Of a DNA stretch of 42,529 nucleotides, positions 1-6,397 are shown in pieces (position 1 is the stretch's first letter; each line of letters opens with the position of its first letter). Source of the stretch: a virus; IMG/VR virus record IMGVR_UViG_3300033291_000003, positions 1 through 42,529 of that record; one strand, 5' to 3'. The notes beneath the pieces were generated by a model. It had not been told where the DNA came from and did not search any database. It was given only the letters and a program-made list of their open reading frames with translations. The position numbers and the translations under genes are program-made.

Positions 1-410
1 TTCTAGAAACTGAAAGTCCCAGGGATTTTACCCCCCCCTGCCCATCACATTTCACCAAATATAGTTTTATATCCATAGAAAGATGTTATGCTTTGTTTAT
101 GTTATCTAATATATCTATATACCATTGTTAATGCTATTGCATTTATTCAATTTTGTCTTTCTAATCTTTATTGATTGTTTATTGCTTGAATGTGCTTACA
201 TGGTACGTAGCATACCCGTGCCCCACCACCCGATGTACGCCCATACATTTTAAGTAATTAGTATTGTTATGCTTTCTTATTCTAGTCAGTTCTTACATTA
301 TGTATGATATCTATGTTTGTACCCCGGATTATGCCGCCCCCATTTTTATGACCCCGGATTATTTTATAGTCCCAATAGTTTAATAATAAAAAGAAATATA
401 TTTAATTACT
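1..410 (-). other. Non-coding packaging-region candidate (cos/pac) upstream of terS
   Basis: No supportable gene lies in these 410 bases. If the window is circular, this is the gap between the HNH nuclease block and terminase small subunit, where cos or pac sites usually lie. On the minus strand it holds a run of eight G (from plus positions 31-38) followed by TAAAATCCC, close to the window end and terS. From memory, a G-run followed by an AAATC-like motif is common just before terS in HK97-like phages of Gram-positive bacteria. It also contains a 12-bp direct repeat, listed separately. The exact cut site cannot be read from sequence alone. Confidence 0.5.
321..362. repeat. 12-bp direct repeat pair in the packaging region
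   Basis: ACCCCGGATTAT occurs perfectly at 321-332 and again at 351-362, with starts 30 bp (about three helical turns) apart. It lies in otherwise AT-rich non-coding DNA. A pair of phased GC-rich repeats near terS is what one expects of a small-terminase binding site. That role is inferred from location only. Confidence 0.5.
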
Positions 411-614
411 TTAATCCGTCATTACAACAGGTACATACATTTCTTTTTTCATGCTTACTGTAACAACCTCTTTAGGGTTGATATGAATTGTAATCTCATA
501 TCCTTTTGTAATATCTATATCTCCAATCAACTCTACCGCCCGTCTTTTAATTTCATTTGCGGCTGCCTGTAATGCTTCAGTGTATCCTTCTTTGGTTAAG
601 TTTTTAACTTCCAT
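411..614 (-). CDS. Hypothetical 67-aa protein
   Basis: This small acidic to neutral protein has an N-terminal helix (about residues 8-30, rich in Ala, Glu and Lys) followed by beta-prone sequence. I see no recognised family motif. It is the last gene before the putative packaging site, with a GGGGGTAGG-like ribosome site just before the ATG, and it follows a DUF551 gene by 15 bases. It belongs to the block that would be transcribed from the promoter near 2.95 kb. Its function is unknown. Confidence 0.6.
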   Translation of the reverse strand: MEVKNLTKEGYTEALQAAANEIKRRAVELIGDIDITKGYEITIHINPKEVVTVSMKKEMYVPVVMTD

Positions 615-629
615 TTATCCTACCCCCGA

Positions 630-806
630 TTAAATTTTAGGCGGCTCTGGTAGTGGCATCCAATGAGTAACTCCGTTTACTATTCCGATGCTGTCACTCC
701 ACCACTGTTCATTATCATATTCAGCCAATAAATAATCACGTTGATAAGCACATATTAAAACTCTTTCGTTCTCTGGCAACCTATCATTAACACTTATCCA
801 TTCCAT
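630..806 (-). CDS. DUF551-family protein, 58 aa
   Basis: The protein opens MEWISVNDRLPE and ends THWMPLPEPPKI, the two hallmarks of DUF551: a W-I-S-V-x-x-R-L-P start and a THW-x-P-L-P-x-P-P end. This small domain is common in phages and prophages and its biochemical role is unknown. The start has GGGGAT upstream. It is one of four DUF551-like genes in the window (others at 821-1201, 7450-7791 and 41716-41967), and its first twelve residues nearly match the DUF551 part of its upstream neighbour, suggesting local duplication. Confidence 0.75.
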   Translation of the reverse strand: MEWISVNDRLPENERVLICAYQRDYLLAEYDNEQWWSDSIGIVNGVTHWMPLPEPPKI

Positions 807-820
807 TAATTATATCCCCG

Positions 821-1201
821 CTAAAATTCACATGGTTCCGGTTTCGTCATCCACGCTAATACTTCACCACCAACACCACACATGTCACCAATATACCAAG
901 TACCGCCGCCATAAAATCCTGTGTGTACTTCTTTACGTCCTGTAGTGGAGAATATGCCGCAAATAAGCACTTCGTTAATTTCGCTATATCCATCAATCAT
1001 AATTCGTTCTTCTGGCAGTCTGTCTTTAACGCTTATCCATTCCATGTCTATATCCTCCTTTAGCCCAAGAAGAAATCTTTTTTTATTATTAGCTAAATCA
1101 CCGTGTGTTGTAACATCAAGCCATACTTTGTTGTCAAAGTTCTCAATTTCATTACGTCTATATTCAACGCCATCAATTTCATAAATTTCATCGTAACCCA
1201 T
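821..1201 (-). CDS. DUF551 protein with an N-terminal extension (possible two-gene fusion)
   Basis: This 126-aa reading frame has two parts. Residues 1-52 are an unrecognised acidic segment. From residue 53 it is a DUF551 domain (MEWISVKDRLPEE, ending in a WMTKPEP motif). A perfect AAGGAGG at plus 1053-1060 sits eight bases before the internal ATG (1045), inside the coding sequence. Either two genes have fused in frame, or both a 126-aa and a 73-aa product are made. The upstream neighbour is an 81-aa unknown. Confidence 0.7.
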   Translation of the reverse strand: MGYDEIYEIDGVEYRRNEIENFDNKVWLDVTTHGDLANNKKRFLLGLKEDIDMEWISVKDRLPEERIMIDGYSEINEVLICGIFSTTGRKEVHTGFYGGGTWYIGDMCGVGGEVLAWMTKPEPCEF

Positions 1202-1216
1202 TCTTTATATCCTCCA

Positions 1217-1462
1217 TTATACCAATTCAACTTCATCAACTCTTGTTTCTTCCCATTTATATGCCTTATGCTCAAAATCAGTCACATCGTCATATCTATG
1301 ATGAATATACTTATCATCGCAAAGTACTTTTGCTTCCTTATAACGTTGCTCCATTTCTTCCTTAAATCTTTCTGCATATCCTTTATTGCAAAATGCTTTT
1401 TCTGTCTCTGTATAACCTCTTTCGTATACATCAAACCAAGATACAACCACATATATTTTCAT
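1217..1462 (-). CDS. Hypothetical 81-aa protein
   Basis: The protein begins MKIYVVVSWFDVYERGYTE, a beta-strand-like start followed by a charged helix (KGYAERFKEEMEQRYKEA). It resembles small phage proteins of unknown function that annotate only as hypothetical. Its ATG overlaps the last bases of the HNH gene by four bases, implying coupled translation. No catalytic or metal-binding residues are evident. Confidence 0.6.
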   Translation of the reverse strand: MKIYVVVSWFDVYERGYTETEKAFCNKGYAERFKEEMEQRYKEAKVLCDDKYIHHRYDDVTDFEHKAYKWEETRVDEVELV

Positions 1463-1863
1463 CTTTCCATATCCTCCATCATATCATATGTCCCCACTAT
1501 CTTTTTTTGTCCCTTTACGCTGTTACAATGCCTACATGCAGGCTGATGGTTTGACTTATCCCAAAACTTAGGATCGTTTGGACCATTTGGAGGATCAATG
1601 TGGTCTATCTCTGTTGCTATCAATGTGCATCCCGGTAAATGTAGCTTGCATATCTGATTACCCGGCTGTCTAAAAAACAATACCCTATATTTTTGCCATC
1701 TATAATTGTATCCAAGGCTCGTAGAGCTTTTGCGTTGCTTATTCTCTCTCTGATAATCCCTTGGCTTATATTCGCTTTGGTGAGCATCACAATACCCCGA
1801 TTTGTTTCTTGTCAATTCAGGGCATCCGCTATGCTTACATGGTGTTAATGGTCGCTCTGGCAT
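1459..1863 (-). CDS. HNH endonuclease
   Basis: This 134-aa protein carries an HNH motif: Asp87-His88 in EIDHID, then Asn105-His106 and the Cys110/Cys113 pair with Asn114 in QPACRHCNSVKG. An N-terminal Cys/His cluster (C9, C14, C25, H28) probably binds zinc. In HK97-like phages an HNH protein encoded next to the small terminase assists cos cleavage with the large terminase. That fits here only if the window ends are joined, since terS starts just across the junction. The start overlaps the preceding gene and has only a weak A/G-rich ribosome site. Confidence 0.88.
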   Translation of the reverse strand: MPERPLTPCKHSGCPELTRNKSGYCDAHQSEYKPRDYQRENKQRKSSTSLGYNYRWQKYRVLFFRQPGNQICKLHLPGCTLIATEIDHIDPPNGPNDPKFWDKSNHQPACRHCNSVKGQKKIVGTYDMMEDMER

Positions 1864-2081
1864 GGTTTTTCTTTCAATTCAATATCAACTGTAAGCTTTC
1901 CACATGCTTTATATTCAATATATTCATTATGATCTGTTTCAATAGGTACAGGATTTCTATTATTGTCTATATCAACAGGAATAGGTATTGGATTGCTTTT
2001 ATATTCTATGCCTAATATCCTATCTTCTTTTTTTGCTTTATCCAATAAATCTATTAGTAGATTATAAATTTCATCTTCCAT
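1845..2081 (-). CDS. Hypothetical 78-aa protein
   Basis: I chose the ATG at 2081, which has AAAGGA about eight bases upstream, rather than the in-frame TTG two codons earlier. It has an acidic helical N-terminus (MEDEIYNLLIDLLDKAKKED), a Pro/Ile/Asn-rich middle (PIPIPVDIDNNRNPVPIE) and a charged end. No family was recognised. It overlaps the HNH start and probably couples to it. Confidence 0.55.
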   Translation of the reverse strand: MEDEIYNLLIDLLDKAKKEDRILGIEYKSNPIPIPVDIDNNRNPVPIETDHNEYIEYKACGKLTVDIELKEKPCQSDH

Positions 2082-2088
2082 GGCCAAT

Positions 2089-2232
2089 TCATCCTTTCTT
2101 GCTTATCTTTTTAAGCATTGCCATTATAACGATCCTCAATGCTTGCTTTTCAGTAAATCCTTTATTGCGGTTATCGCTAAACATCTTCCATGCCGAATCT
2201 ATTAGCTTATTTATTTTTTCTTCTTTTGTCAT
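2089..2232 (-). CDS. Small helical protein, 47 aa
   Basis: Translation gives MTKEEKINKLIDSAWKMF, then a Lys-rich amphipathic C-terminal half ending KKISKKG. Its ATGA start overlaps the stop of the 194-aa gene upstream, and its stop lies seven bases before the next ATG. The coding evidence is this tight packing and the helical composition. Function is unknown; a short basic helical protein could bind nucleic acid. Confidence 0.5.
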   Translation of the reverse strand: MTKEEKINKLIDSAWKMFSDNRNKGFTEKQALRIVIMAMLKKISKKG

Positions 2233-2813
2233 AATGACTTTATCCTGTTCTTTTCCCTCAATACCGTGCTTGGATTCACGCCAAGATTATCATCTTCCGA
2301 TATTACGTTCACAAAAACTCTTGCCCGGTATTCCTGGCCTCTGAATATATATTTAATTGATGTTTCAACTCTATATAGAGCTTCAAACCTTATTTTCTGA
2401 TTTTCCTTTTCAAGATCCTTGTTTGTACGCATTGTTATGTCTTTTGCACTGCATATATTAAAAGCAGTAAGTTTCTTCTCTCCAAACCACTCAATAAGGC
2501 GCTCATTTACATAACCATCAAGCAGTCCATTTTTATATTCAAACTTTTTGCAGCTTTGTATCTCGCTTTTTTCTGAATTTAATAATAAGCATTGAGAAAA
2601 TCCGATTTTATCATCATCGTTTTTTTTCTTAATATTTTCATAATCAAAATGCTTACAATGCCGACATATAATCCTTGTTTTCTTGATGAACTCTCTCCAT
2701 GACGATTGACAAGCATCACCCATACTGTCCCAATCTTCATTTTGCCAAGACGTAAAAAATTGAAACAATATATTCTTTGTTTTTAATATAACAGCTTTTT
2801 CAGATAAACTCAT
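2229..2813 (-). CDS. Hypothetical 194-aa protein, first gene after the late promoter
   Basis: A soluble protein with a Trp-rich N-terminus (residues 20-45: SWQNEDWDSMGDACQSSW), a Cys/His cluster around residues 50-90 (ICRHCKHF, QCLLL, SCKKF) that could bind zinc, and a C-terminal beta-rich region. I do not recognise the family. It is the first gene downstream of the strong promoter and inverted repeat at 2911-2954, so it would lead the late transcript, a place often held by regulatory or packaging-accessory genes. Confidence 0.6.
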   Translation of the reverse strand: MSLSEKAVILKTKNILFQFFTSWQNEDWDSMGDACQSSWREFIKKTRIICRHCKHFDYENIKKKNDDDKIGFSQCLLLNSEKSEIQSCKKFEYKNGLLDGYVNERLIEWFGEKKLTAFNICSAKDITMRTNKDLEKENQKIRFEALYRVETSIKYIFRGQEYRARVFVNVISEDDNLGVNPSTVLREKNRIKSL

Positions 2814-2844
2814 TTTTACTTCCCCTAAATTGTGGCAAATAACA

Positions 2845-2909
2845 AAGCCCCATTTTGCCTACATCAGTACTCCACATATAAAACGTGAACCTTCGACAAA
2901 ACAGGGCTT
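2845..2909 (-). promoter_or_regulatory. Structured 5' leader of the late transcript (15-bp inverted repeat)
   Basis: Plus 2845-2859 (AAGCCCCATTTTGCC) can pair with 2895-2909 (GACAAAACAGGGCTT) over about 15 positions with G-U wobbles near the centre, enclosing about 35 bases. It lies between the predicted transcription start (near 2918) and the first gene at 2813, so the mRNA leader would fold into a long stem. There is no T-run after it, so it is not a plain terminator. An antitermination or protein-binding leader is possible. Confidence 0.45.
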
Positions 2910-2910
2910 A

Positions 2911-2936
2911 TATACTTATCGCTTATTATAAGTATA
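2911..2936. promoter_or_regulatory. Operator-like inverted repeat over the late promoter
   Basis: TATACTTA (2911-2918) and TAAGTATA (2929-2936) form a perfect 8-bp inverted repeat with a 10-base spacer. It covers the -10 hexamer and the start site. The spacing suits one dimeric helix-turn-helix protein on one face of the DNA. The sequence differs from the CTACTGTAG-type sites at the immunity switch, so a different regulator is implied. Confidence 0.6.
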
Positions 2937-2954
2937 CACCACGAATTTTGTCAA
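2918..2954 (-). promoter_or_regulatory. Strong sigma-A-type promoter, probable late promoter
   Basis: Minus strand: -35 TTGACA (plus 2949-2954), 18-base spacer, -10 TATAAT (plus 2925-2930). Both hexamers are perfect consensus matches. It sits in a 156-base gap directly after the regulator block at 3235-3717 and reads toward the HNH gene, the packaging site and, across the circle, the structural genes. A consensus promoter would be active in a lysogen unless repressed, so the overlapping inverted repeat is probably an operator. Confidence 0.75.
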
Positions 2955-2969
2955 GTCAAGTGCTGCACT

Positions 2970-3248
2970 CTATTTCAAGAACAAATATTTTTTGTTAGTC
3001 ACCTTCGTCCCATATCGCTCAAAAATTTCCAAAACGCCATCAATTTGCATCAATTCTTCAAACAGTTTTACAATAGTCCCTTCTGGTGAAGCATTTTTGG
3101 GCAGCATGACTGTCATGCGACCGCCAAAGAGCGACATATAAAGATTTTGTTGACAATCAAGAGATAGCTTGTATCCAGAAACATATATTCCGTCTGAAAC
3201 AGATATACCAATTTCGGTATTCGGCTTATCATCTTTATTTTGCTTCAT
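2970..3248 (-). CDS. Hypothetical 92-aa protein next to the late regulator
   Basis: A compact protein beginning MKQNKDDKPNTEIGISVSDG with alternating beta-prone segments and a C-terminal helix near residues 65-80 (FEELMQIDGVLEIFERYG). No family was recognised. Its start overlaps the end of the regulator gene by 14 bases and it is the last gene before the late promoter, so it is co-expressed with the regulator. It could modulate that protein, but nothing in the sequence proves this. Confidence 0.6.
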   Translation of the reverse strand: MKQNKDDKPNTEIGISVSDGIYVSGYKLSLDCQQNLYMSLFGGRMTVMLPKNASPEGTIVKLFEELMQIDGVLEIFERYGTKVTNKKYLFLK

Positions 3249-3717
3249 TTTGTATGCCTCTTAAAAATATATTTGATTTCTCATATACTAGATGAGCAAA
3301 CGCCATATAGTTCAAAAGCTCATCCCGGACGGCAAAAACAGTTCTAATACCAATACCCAATTCATTAGCTATCGTTCTGGGCGTCATTCCTTCATCATAA
3401 CGCATTTTAATATAATCTCTATGGTTTGTATTAATCTGCTCATCAAAATGCTTCCTTGTGGCTTCTGCGGCGCGTAACCAACAGTCAATCCTCATCTGCG
3501 CATTATTTAGAAGCTTCTTTGCTTTATTCGCAGTAGAATCACCATGTGCATATTTCTCTCTAATCGGAATATCTGATATATTAGGGCTACTTTCAATTAT
3601 TGTCTGGCGCTTTTCTTCAAGTTGCTTTTTATAAACAGTATAATGGATAAGATACTCCTCTGCTGTCTTTTTTTCTTCGTCCAAGTCAGGAAATTCAACT
3701 TGTGCATTTGCTTCCAC
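3235..3717 (-). CDS. Late transcriptional regulator, ArpU/RinA/sigma-like HTH
   Basis: A 160-aa protein whose C-terminal third holds a sigma region-4-like helix-turn-helix: YIKMRYDEGMTPRTIANELG followed by a recognition helix (IGIRTVFAVRDELL). The N-terminal half is a long charged helix. In phages of Gram-positive bacteria ArpU- and RinA-type proteins at the end of the early operon switch on late genes. The location fits: the next promoter downstream (2949) reads into the late block. The start is GTG with a well placed GGGGAGG. Confidence 0.72.
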   Translation of the reverse strand: MEANAQVEFPDLDEEKKTAEEYLIHYTVYKKQLEEKRQTIIESSPNISDIPIREKYAHGDSTANKAKKLLNNAQMRIDCWLRAAEATRKHFDEQINTNHRDYIKMRYDEGMTPRTIANELGIGIRTVFAVRDELLNYMAFAHLVYEKSNIFLRGIQNEAK

Positions 3718-3925
3718 GGCCTACCTCCCCTAAATCTTCTATTGCATGTTCAGCAAAGTCTTCTATTTTATTGATAAACGTAAAACCCTTATTTTTGCCT
3801 TTTTGAATGACAGCATATACAGATGTAAATGTTTCTAGTTTTTCATTTCTTTTTATGTCAACAACAAGAGCATCATATGCCCAAACTTTATAAACATGTC
3901 CTACCTTTATATCGCTAACTTTCAT
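3695..3925 (-). CDS. Hypothetical 76-aa protein
   Basis: I chose the ATG at 3925 because GGAGGGG lies seven bases upstream; an in-frame start twelve codons earlier lacks one. The protein (MKVSDIKVGHVYKVWAYDAL) looks like a small SH3/beta-barrel fold, with alternating strands to about residue 55 and then a short acidic helix. It overlaps the regulator start by 23 bases, so the two are probably translationally coupled. Function is unknown. Confidence 0.6.
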   Translation of the reverse strand: MKVSDIKVGHVYKVWAYDALVVDIKRNEKLETFTSVYAVIQKGKNKGFTFINKIEDFAEHAIEDLGEVGRGSKCTS

Positions 3926-3950
3926 ATGTTCCCCTCCAAATAAGTCAAAA

Positions 3951-4307
3951 TCAAATTTCAAATATCCTAACCGCAGTTATTATTGACTGATCATTATAGT
4001 TATGTTCTATTCTTCTTATGTACTTCTTTGTATCGCCTTTTAAAACGCCTCCTAAGACAAGCCCGTCAAGTATGTACTTTATACCAGAGTATATGTTATC
4101 TGGGTCTCTATGGTCCTTATAAGTACCCCACACGACGCATATATCAACTTTCCCCTCTATCAGTTGTATCTTATGCGCCTTACATAGCCATCCAATAGAA
4201 TCTGTATATTGTTTCTTTGTCTTTGCTGCTTGGCTCCAGTGCGCTCTTGCTTCGTTGTGGGCTTCGTTATATCCAGGAAGCCTGTAATCAATGAGCAGTT
4301 CCGTCAT
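3951..4307 (-). CDS. rusA: RusA-family Holliday junction resolvase
   Basis: This 118-aa protein has the RusA signature: RDPDN at residues 67-71 followed by DGL near 81 and a third acidic site in KGDTKKY near 92, giving the Asp cluster that binds Mg. The length matches RusA (about 120 aa). RusA dimers cut Holliday junctions and branched DNA. In phages it resolves concatemers or recombination intermediates made by the annealing protein and nuclease encoded at 12.3-14.0 kb. The ATGA start overlaps the upstream gene. Confidence 0.9.
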   Translation of the reverse strand: MTELLIDYRLPGYNEAHNEARAHWSQAAKTKKQYTDSIGWLCKAHKIQLIEGKVDICVVWGTYKDHRDPDNIYSGIKYILDGLVLGGVLKGDTKKYIRRIEHNYNDQSIITAVRIFEI

Positions 4308-4462
4308 TCTTCTGTATCCTCTAAATCAGCAATCGCCATATATGTTTCTTCTACTGATTTTCTTACATCCTCATCGGTAATGCGGCCATTACAATCCTTT
4401 ATGGGGCAATCTCCGTTATTCCACTTATGGTGGACTTCGCAATAATCGTTTAGACAGTTCAT
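4304..4462 (-). CDS. Small Cys-containing protein, 52 aa
   Basis: Translates as MNCLNDYCEVHHKWNNGDCP and continues to a helical acidic tail ending DLEDTEE. Cys3, Cys8, His11/His12, Cys19 and Cys24 could coordinate one zinc. The stop overlaps the rusA start (ATGA) and the gene follows its neighbour by five bases. No family was recognised. Confidence 0.55.
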   Translation of the reverse strand: MNCLNDYCEVHHKWNNGDCPIKDCNGRITDEDVRKSVEETYMAIADLEDTEE

Positions 4463-4467
4463 ATCCC

Positions 4468-4638
4468 CTATTCCCCTTCCTCAACCACAAACGGTTGGCC
4501 ACAAAACGGACAACTACACTCGCTATATGTAGGTTCTCCGCACGATGGGCAAGTCGGAACGCCATATAGTTTTTCATTCAGCCCCATAACCGTATTCCCC
4601 ATAATTGGCTTAACAGGAGCATTTTTTCTGTTATCCAT
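4468..4638 (-). CDS. Zinc-ribbon mini-protein, 56 aa
   Basis: The start at 4638 (MDNRKNAPVKPIMGN) has AAGGGGAG upstream and lies just after the preceding stop. The C-terminal half carries CPSCGEP and CSCPFCGQP, a typical double CxxC zinc ribbon. The last residues (VVEEGE) are encoded by the purine-rich stretch that supplies the next gene's ribosome site. Such ribbons usually bind nucleic acid or protein; the target is unknown. Confidence 0.65.
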   Translation of the reverse strand: MDNRKNAPVKPIMGNTVMGLNEKLYGVPTCPSCGEPTYSECSCPFCGQPFVVEEGE

Positions 4639-4640
4639 CC

Positions 4641-5006
4641 TTACTTCTCCCCTTCCCACTTTCCGTTACGGTATGTATACTCGGGTCGTAACGCCCTCCA
4701 CCGACATGCATCACACCCACAATTACAATTCATAGTTTTGAGCTCTTTCAACCAAATTTGTCCAGGACATACATCACCGCCAAGAAAACGCTTTTGCTCC
4801 TCTCTTGACATCGCAGCTAGTATCTCTAGCCCGGTAGCCTTGTCATCTTTTTGGATCTTCATTTGTTCCTCTAGACATTCCAACCAATGAAGAATATGTT
4901 GTCCCGTTGTCCAATCGTCCCTAAACATTTTGTTTTTATCCATAGTAAGTATCCTGCATTGCATTTCTGAAATTATCTCTTTTATCTGCTCCTCTGTTCT
5001 ATACAT
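4641..5006 (-). CDS. Hypothetical 121-aa protein with C-terminal Cys cluster
   Basis: I chose the ATG at 5006 for its AAGGAGG nine bases upstream, inside the end of the preceding gene. The N-terminal 60 residues are helical (MYRTEEQIKEIISEMQCRIL). The C-terminal part has a CNCGCDACRW cluster after a Cys in GGDVCPG, suggesting a zinc-binding end. No family was recognised. Similar helical-plus-Cys proteins recur in this early block. Confidence 0.6.
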   Translation of the reverse strand: MYRTEEQIKEIISEMQCRILTMDKNKMFRDDWTTGQHILHWLECLEEQMKIQKDDKATGLEILAAMSREEQKRFLGGDVCPGQIWLKELKTMNCNCGCDACRWRALRPEYTYRNGKWEGEK

Positions 5007-5199
5007 GGTCGGCCTCCTTATTTTCTGGGTCAATAGACGTAAGTTTCGTGCAAACAGTCTTTGCATGGCCGTTCCCTGTTCTTCCAGCCCATATACTATC
5101 CAAAAAAAACTTATGGGCTAATGCATGATCTCTGGCCTCATCATCAGAAGTTACAACGTATTTTACTTTTACCTCGAATGTAGCAATAAACGTTTTCAT
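4999..5199 (-). CDS. Hypothetical 66-aa protein
   Basis: Begins MKTFIATFEVKVKYVVTSDD and continues DEARDHALAHKFFLDS. The beta-beta-helix pattern with a DEAR(D/E)HAL motif resembles small phage proteins that take part of the name from a 'DEAR' helix, but I cannot assign a family. The C-terminal NKEADHV codons contain the AAGGAGG for the next gene. The start lies four bases after the previous stop. Confidence 0.55.
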   Translation of the reverse strand: MKTFIATFEVKVKYVVTSDDEARDHALAHKFFLDSIWAGRTGNGHAKTVCTKLTSIDPENKEADHV

Positions 5200-5203
5200 T
5201 CCC

Positions 5204-5428
5204 CTATACCTCCTTCGGCATATCTTCTTCTAAATAATTAAATAGTCCCTTAAACGTTGGATTCTTTCTGTTTTTTATGCATTCATATAAGTAAAACCTT
5301 ATTCCAATAAAAATGTCATCAACAAAATCTGAGTGCCAGTCTTGCTCTGTTGCTAATGTGTCCCATTTATCGTATTCATCAAGATACTCCATTGCTTTTC
5401 GCTTTTCTTTCTGTGCATCAGTCAGCAT
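5204..5428 (-). CDS. Hypothetical 74-aa protein
   Basis: The ATG at 5428 is preferred over a GTG three codons upstream because AAGGTG is well placed. The protein is highly charged and helical with several aromatic residues (WDTLATEQDWHSDF, IRFYLYECI). It overlaps the preceding gene by 11 bases. No motif was recognised. Confidence 0.5.
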   Translation of the reverse strand: MLTDAQKEKRKAMEYLDEYDKWDTLATEQDWHSDFVDDIFIGIRFYLYECIKNRKNPTFKGLFNYLEEDMPKEV

Positions 5429-5684
5429 TGGGATCACCTTCTATCAAGCAGTGGATTTCATGCATTATATTATCAAGCCCAAACTCTCCATATCCTATAT
5501 AACACATGACAGCTTCATCAAGATTACTCGCATCCTCGGCATCACTTTCAACCCCGGCTGCGTCAGGAATCAATGACAACAATGCGTTCATTGCTTTATT
5601 CATTGCGTCGTCGGCTTCCATTGATTTTGCCCTTGCTCTTTTTATAAGTTTTCTGATTTCTATTTCTTCCGGTGTTTTAGGCAT
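5418..5684 (-). CDS. Hypothetical 88-aa helical protein
   Basis: Start 5684 (MPKTPEEIEIRKLIKRARAK) has AAAGGAGG seven bases upstream within the end of the previous gene. Residues 1-40 form a basic amphipathic helix with an Ala/Met-rich continuation (ADDAMNKAMNALLSLIP); the remainder is acidic. It may oligomerise or bind DNA through the basic helix; this is inference. No family was recognised. Confidence 0.55.
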   Translation of the reverse strand: MPKTPEEIEIRKLIKRARAKSMEADDAMNKAMNALLSLIPDAAGVESDAEDASNLDEAVMCYIGYGEFGLDNIMHEIHCLIEGDPNAD

Positions 5685-5976
5685 TAGTGGCCTCCTTTGG
5701 TTCATACATATCCGTGTTTCGACGTGAGCACAAAGTACACGGGCAAATAAAACTGTATTCTATTTCGTCCTGATACAATCCATCGTGCTTACACCCGATG
5801 CAACATTTTTCCTGTTCCTGCTGGGCGATGAGAGCGGAGAGAACAATGTCGCACATTGGTATTTGCTCCTTTAATTGATCTCCTTTGTCCTCACCGTTTG
5901 CGATCATATCTATTGCTTCTTGCCTAAACTCAGTCCAATATTGTATTGCCTGTTCCCTAGTCATTGGTTCACTCAT
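5677..5976 (-). CDS. Cys-rich 99-aa protein
   Basis: The N-terminal half is a helix with the recurrent phage opening MTREQAI and the C-terminal half a probable zinc site: Cys58, 59 and 62 plus His64, then Cys78, 80 and 83. GAGGAGGG precedes the ATG. The last codons (PKEATNA) contain the next gene's AAAGGAGG. A likely structural zinc protein of unknown role. Confidence 0.6.
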   Translation of the reverse strand: MSEPMTREQAIQYWTEFRQEAIDMIANGEDKGDQLKEQIPMCDIVLSALIAQQEQEKCCIGCKHDGLYQDEIEYSFICPCTLCSRRNTDMYEPKEATNA

Positions 5977-6233
5977 GATCTGCCCTCCTCTAGTTCTGGT
6001 AAATATTTTTTAATCCATTTTTCACGACACCGCTTACATGCGAGTTGCGGATTTCGTAAAATCTCTCCGCTTTCAATGCCTAATTCATAGTAATCCGTAT
6101 CTTGCGCATGTCTTTTGCAAAGTGATTTATGATTCTCAAAACAATGATACTTAGCGGATGCAGGAATAAGAGTATTTCCTGAAACAGTATTTTCATTTGG
6201 TGCTGGTAATTGCCATACTGGGCTATCTTTCAT
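5973..6233 (-). CDS. Hypothetical 86-aa protein with Cys/His pairs
   Basis: Contains Cys31, His35, Cys39 and His42, then Cys66-x-x-Cys69 (LACKRCREKW), enough for one or two zinc sites. Its C-terminus (ELEEGRS) is encoded by the GAGGAGG used as ribosome site by the next gene, which it overlaps by four bases. No family was recognised. Confidence 0.55.
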   Translation of the reverse strand: MKDSPVWQLPAPNENTVSGNTLIPASAKYHCFENHKSLCKRHAQDTDYYELGIESGEILRNPQLACKRCREKWIKKYLPELEEGRS

Positions 6234-6397
6234 TCTGTTTCTCCTTCTCCATAATCAAACTCCAAACCCTCTCCACAAGAGGGACAATTATTGAAATCTA
6301 TATCAATACTGTCATATCCACAGTTTGGACATACATACCAGTCGTTTTCCCATGTGTCATGTATTTTATATTTCATATCTACCTTGAAAATGCTCAT
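6230..6397 (-). CDS. Zinc-ribbon mini-protein, 55 aa
   Basis: MSIFKVDMKYKIHDTWENDW followed by CPNCGY (Cys23, Cys26) and CPSCGEG (Cys38, Cys41), a rubredoxin-like zinc ribbon. It overlaps both neighbours by ATGA. It ends in GEGETE, and the gene just upstream ends in the same six residues, because the codons encode a GGAGAAGG-type ribosome site followed by ATGA. Confidence 0.65.
   Translation of the reverse strand: MSIFKVDMKYKIHDTWENDWYVCPNCGYDSIDIDFNNCPSCGEGLEFDYGEGETE

Noticed and set aside
1093-1275. 60-codon minus-strand frame overlapping two neighbours
   Set aside because: It is out of frame with both the DUF551 fusion and the 81-aa gene, lacks a ribosome site and has no conserved pattern.
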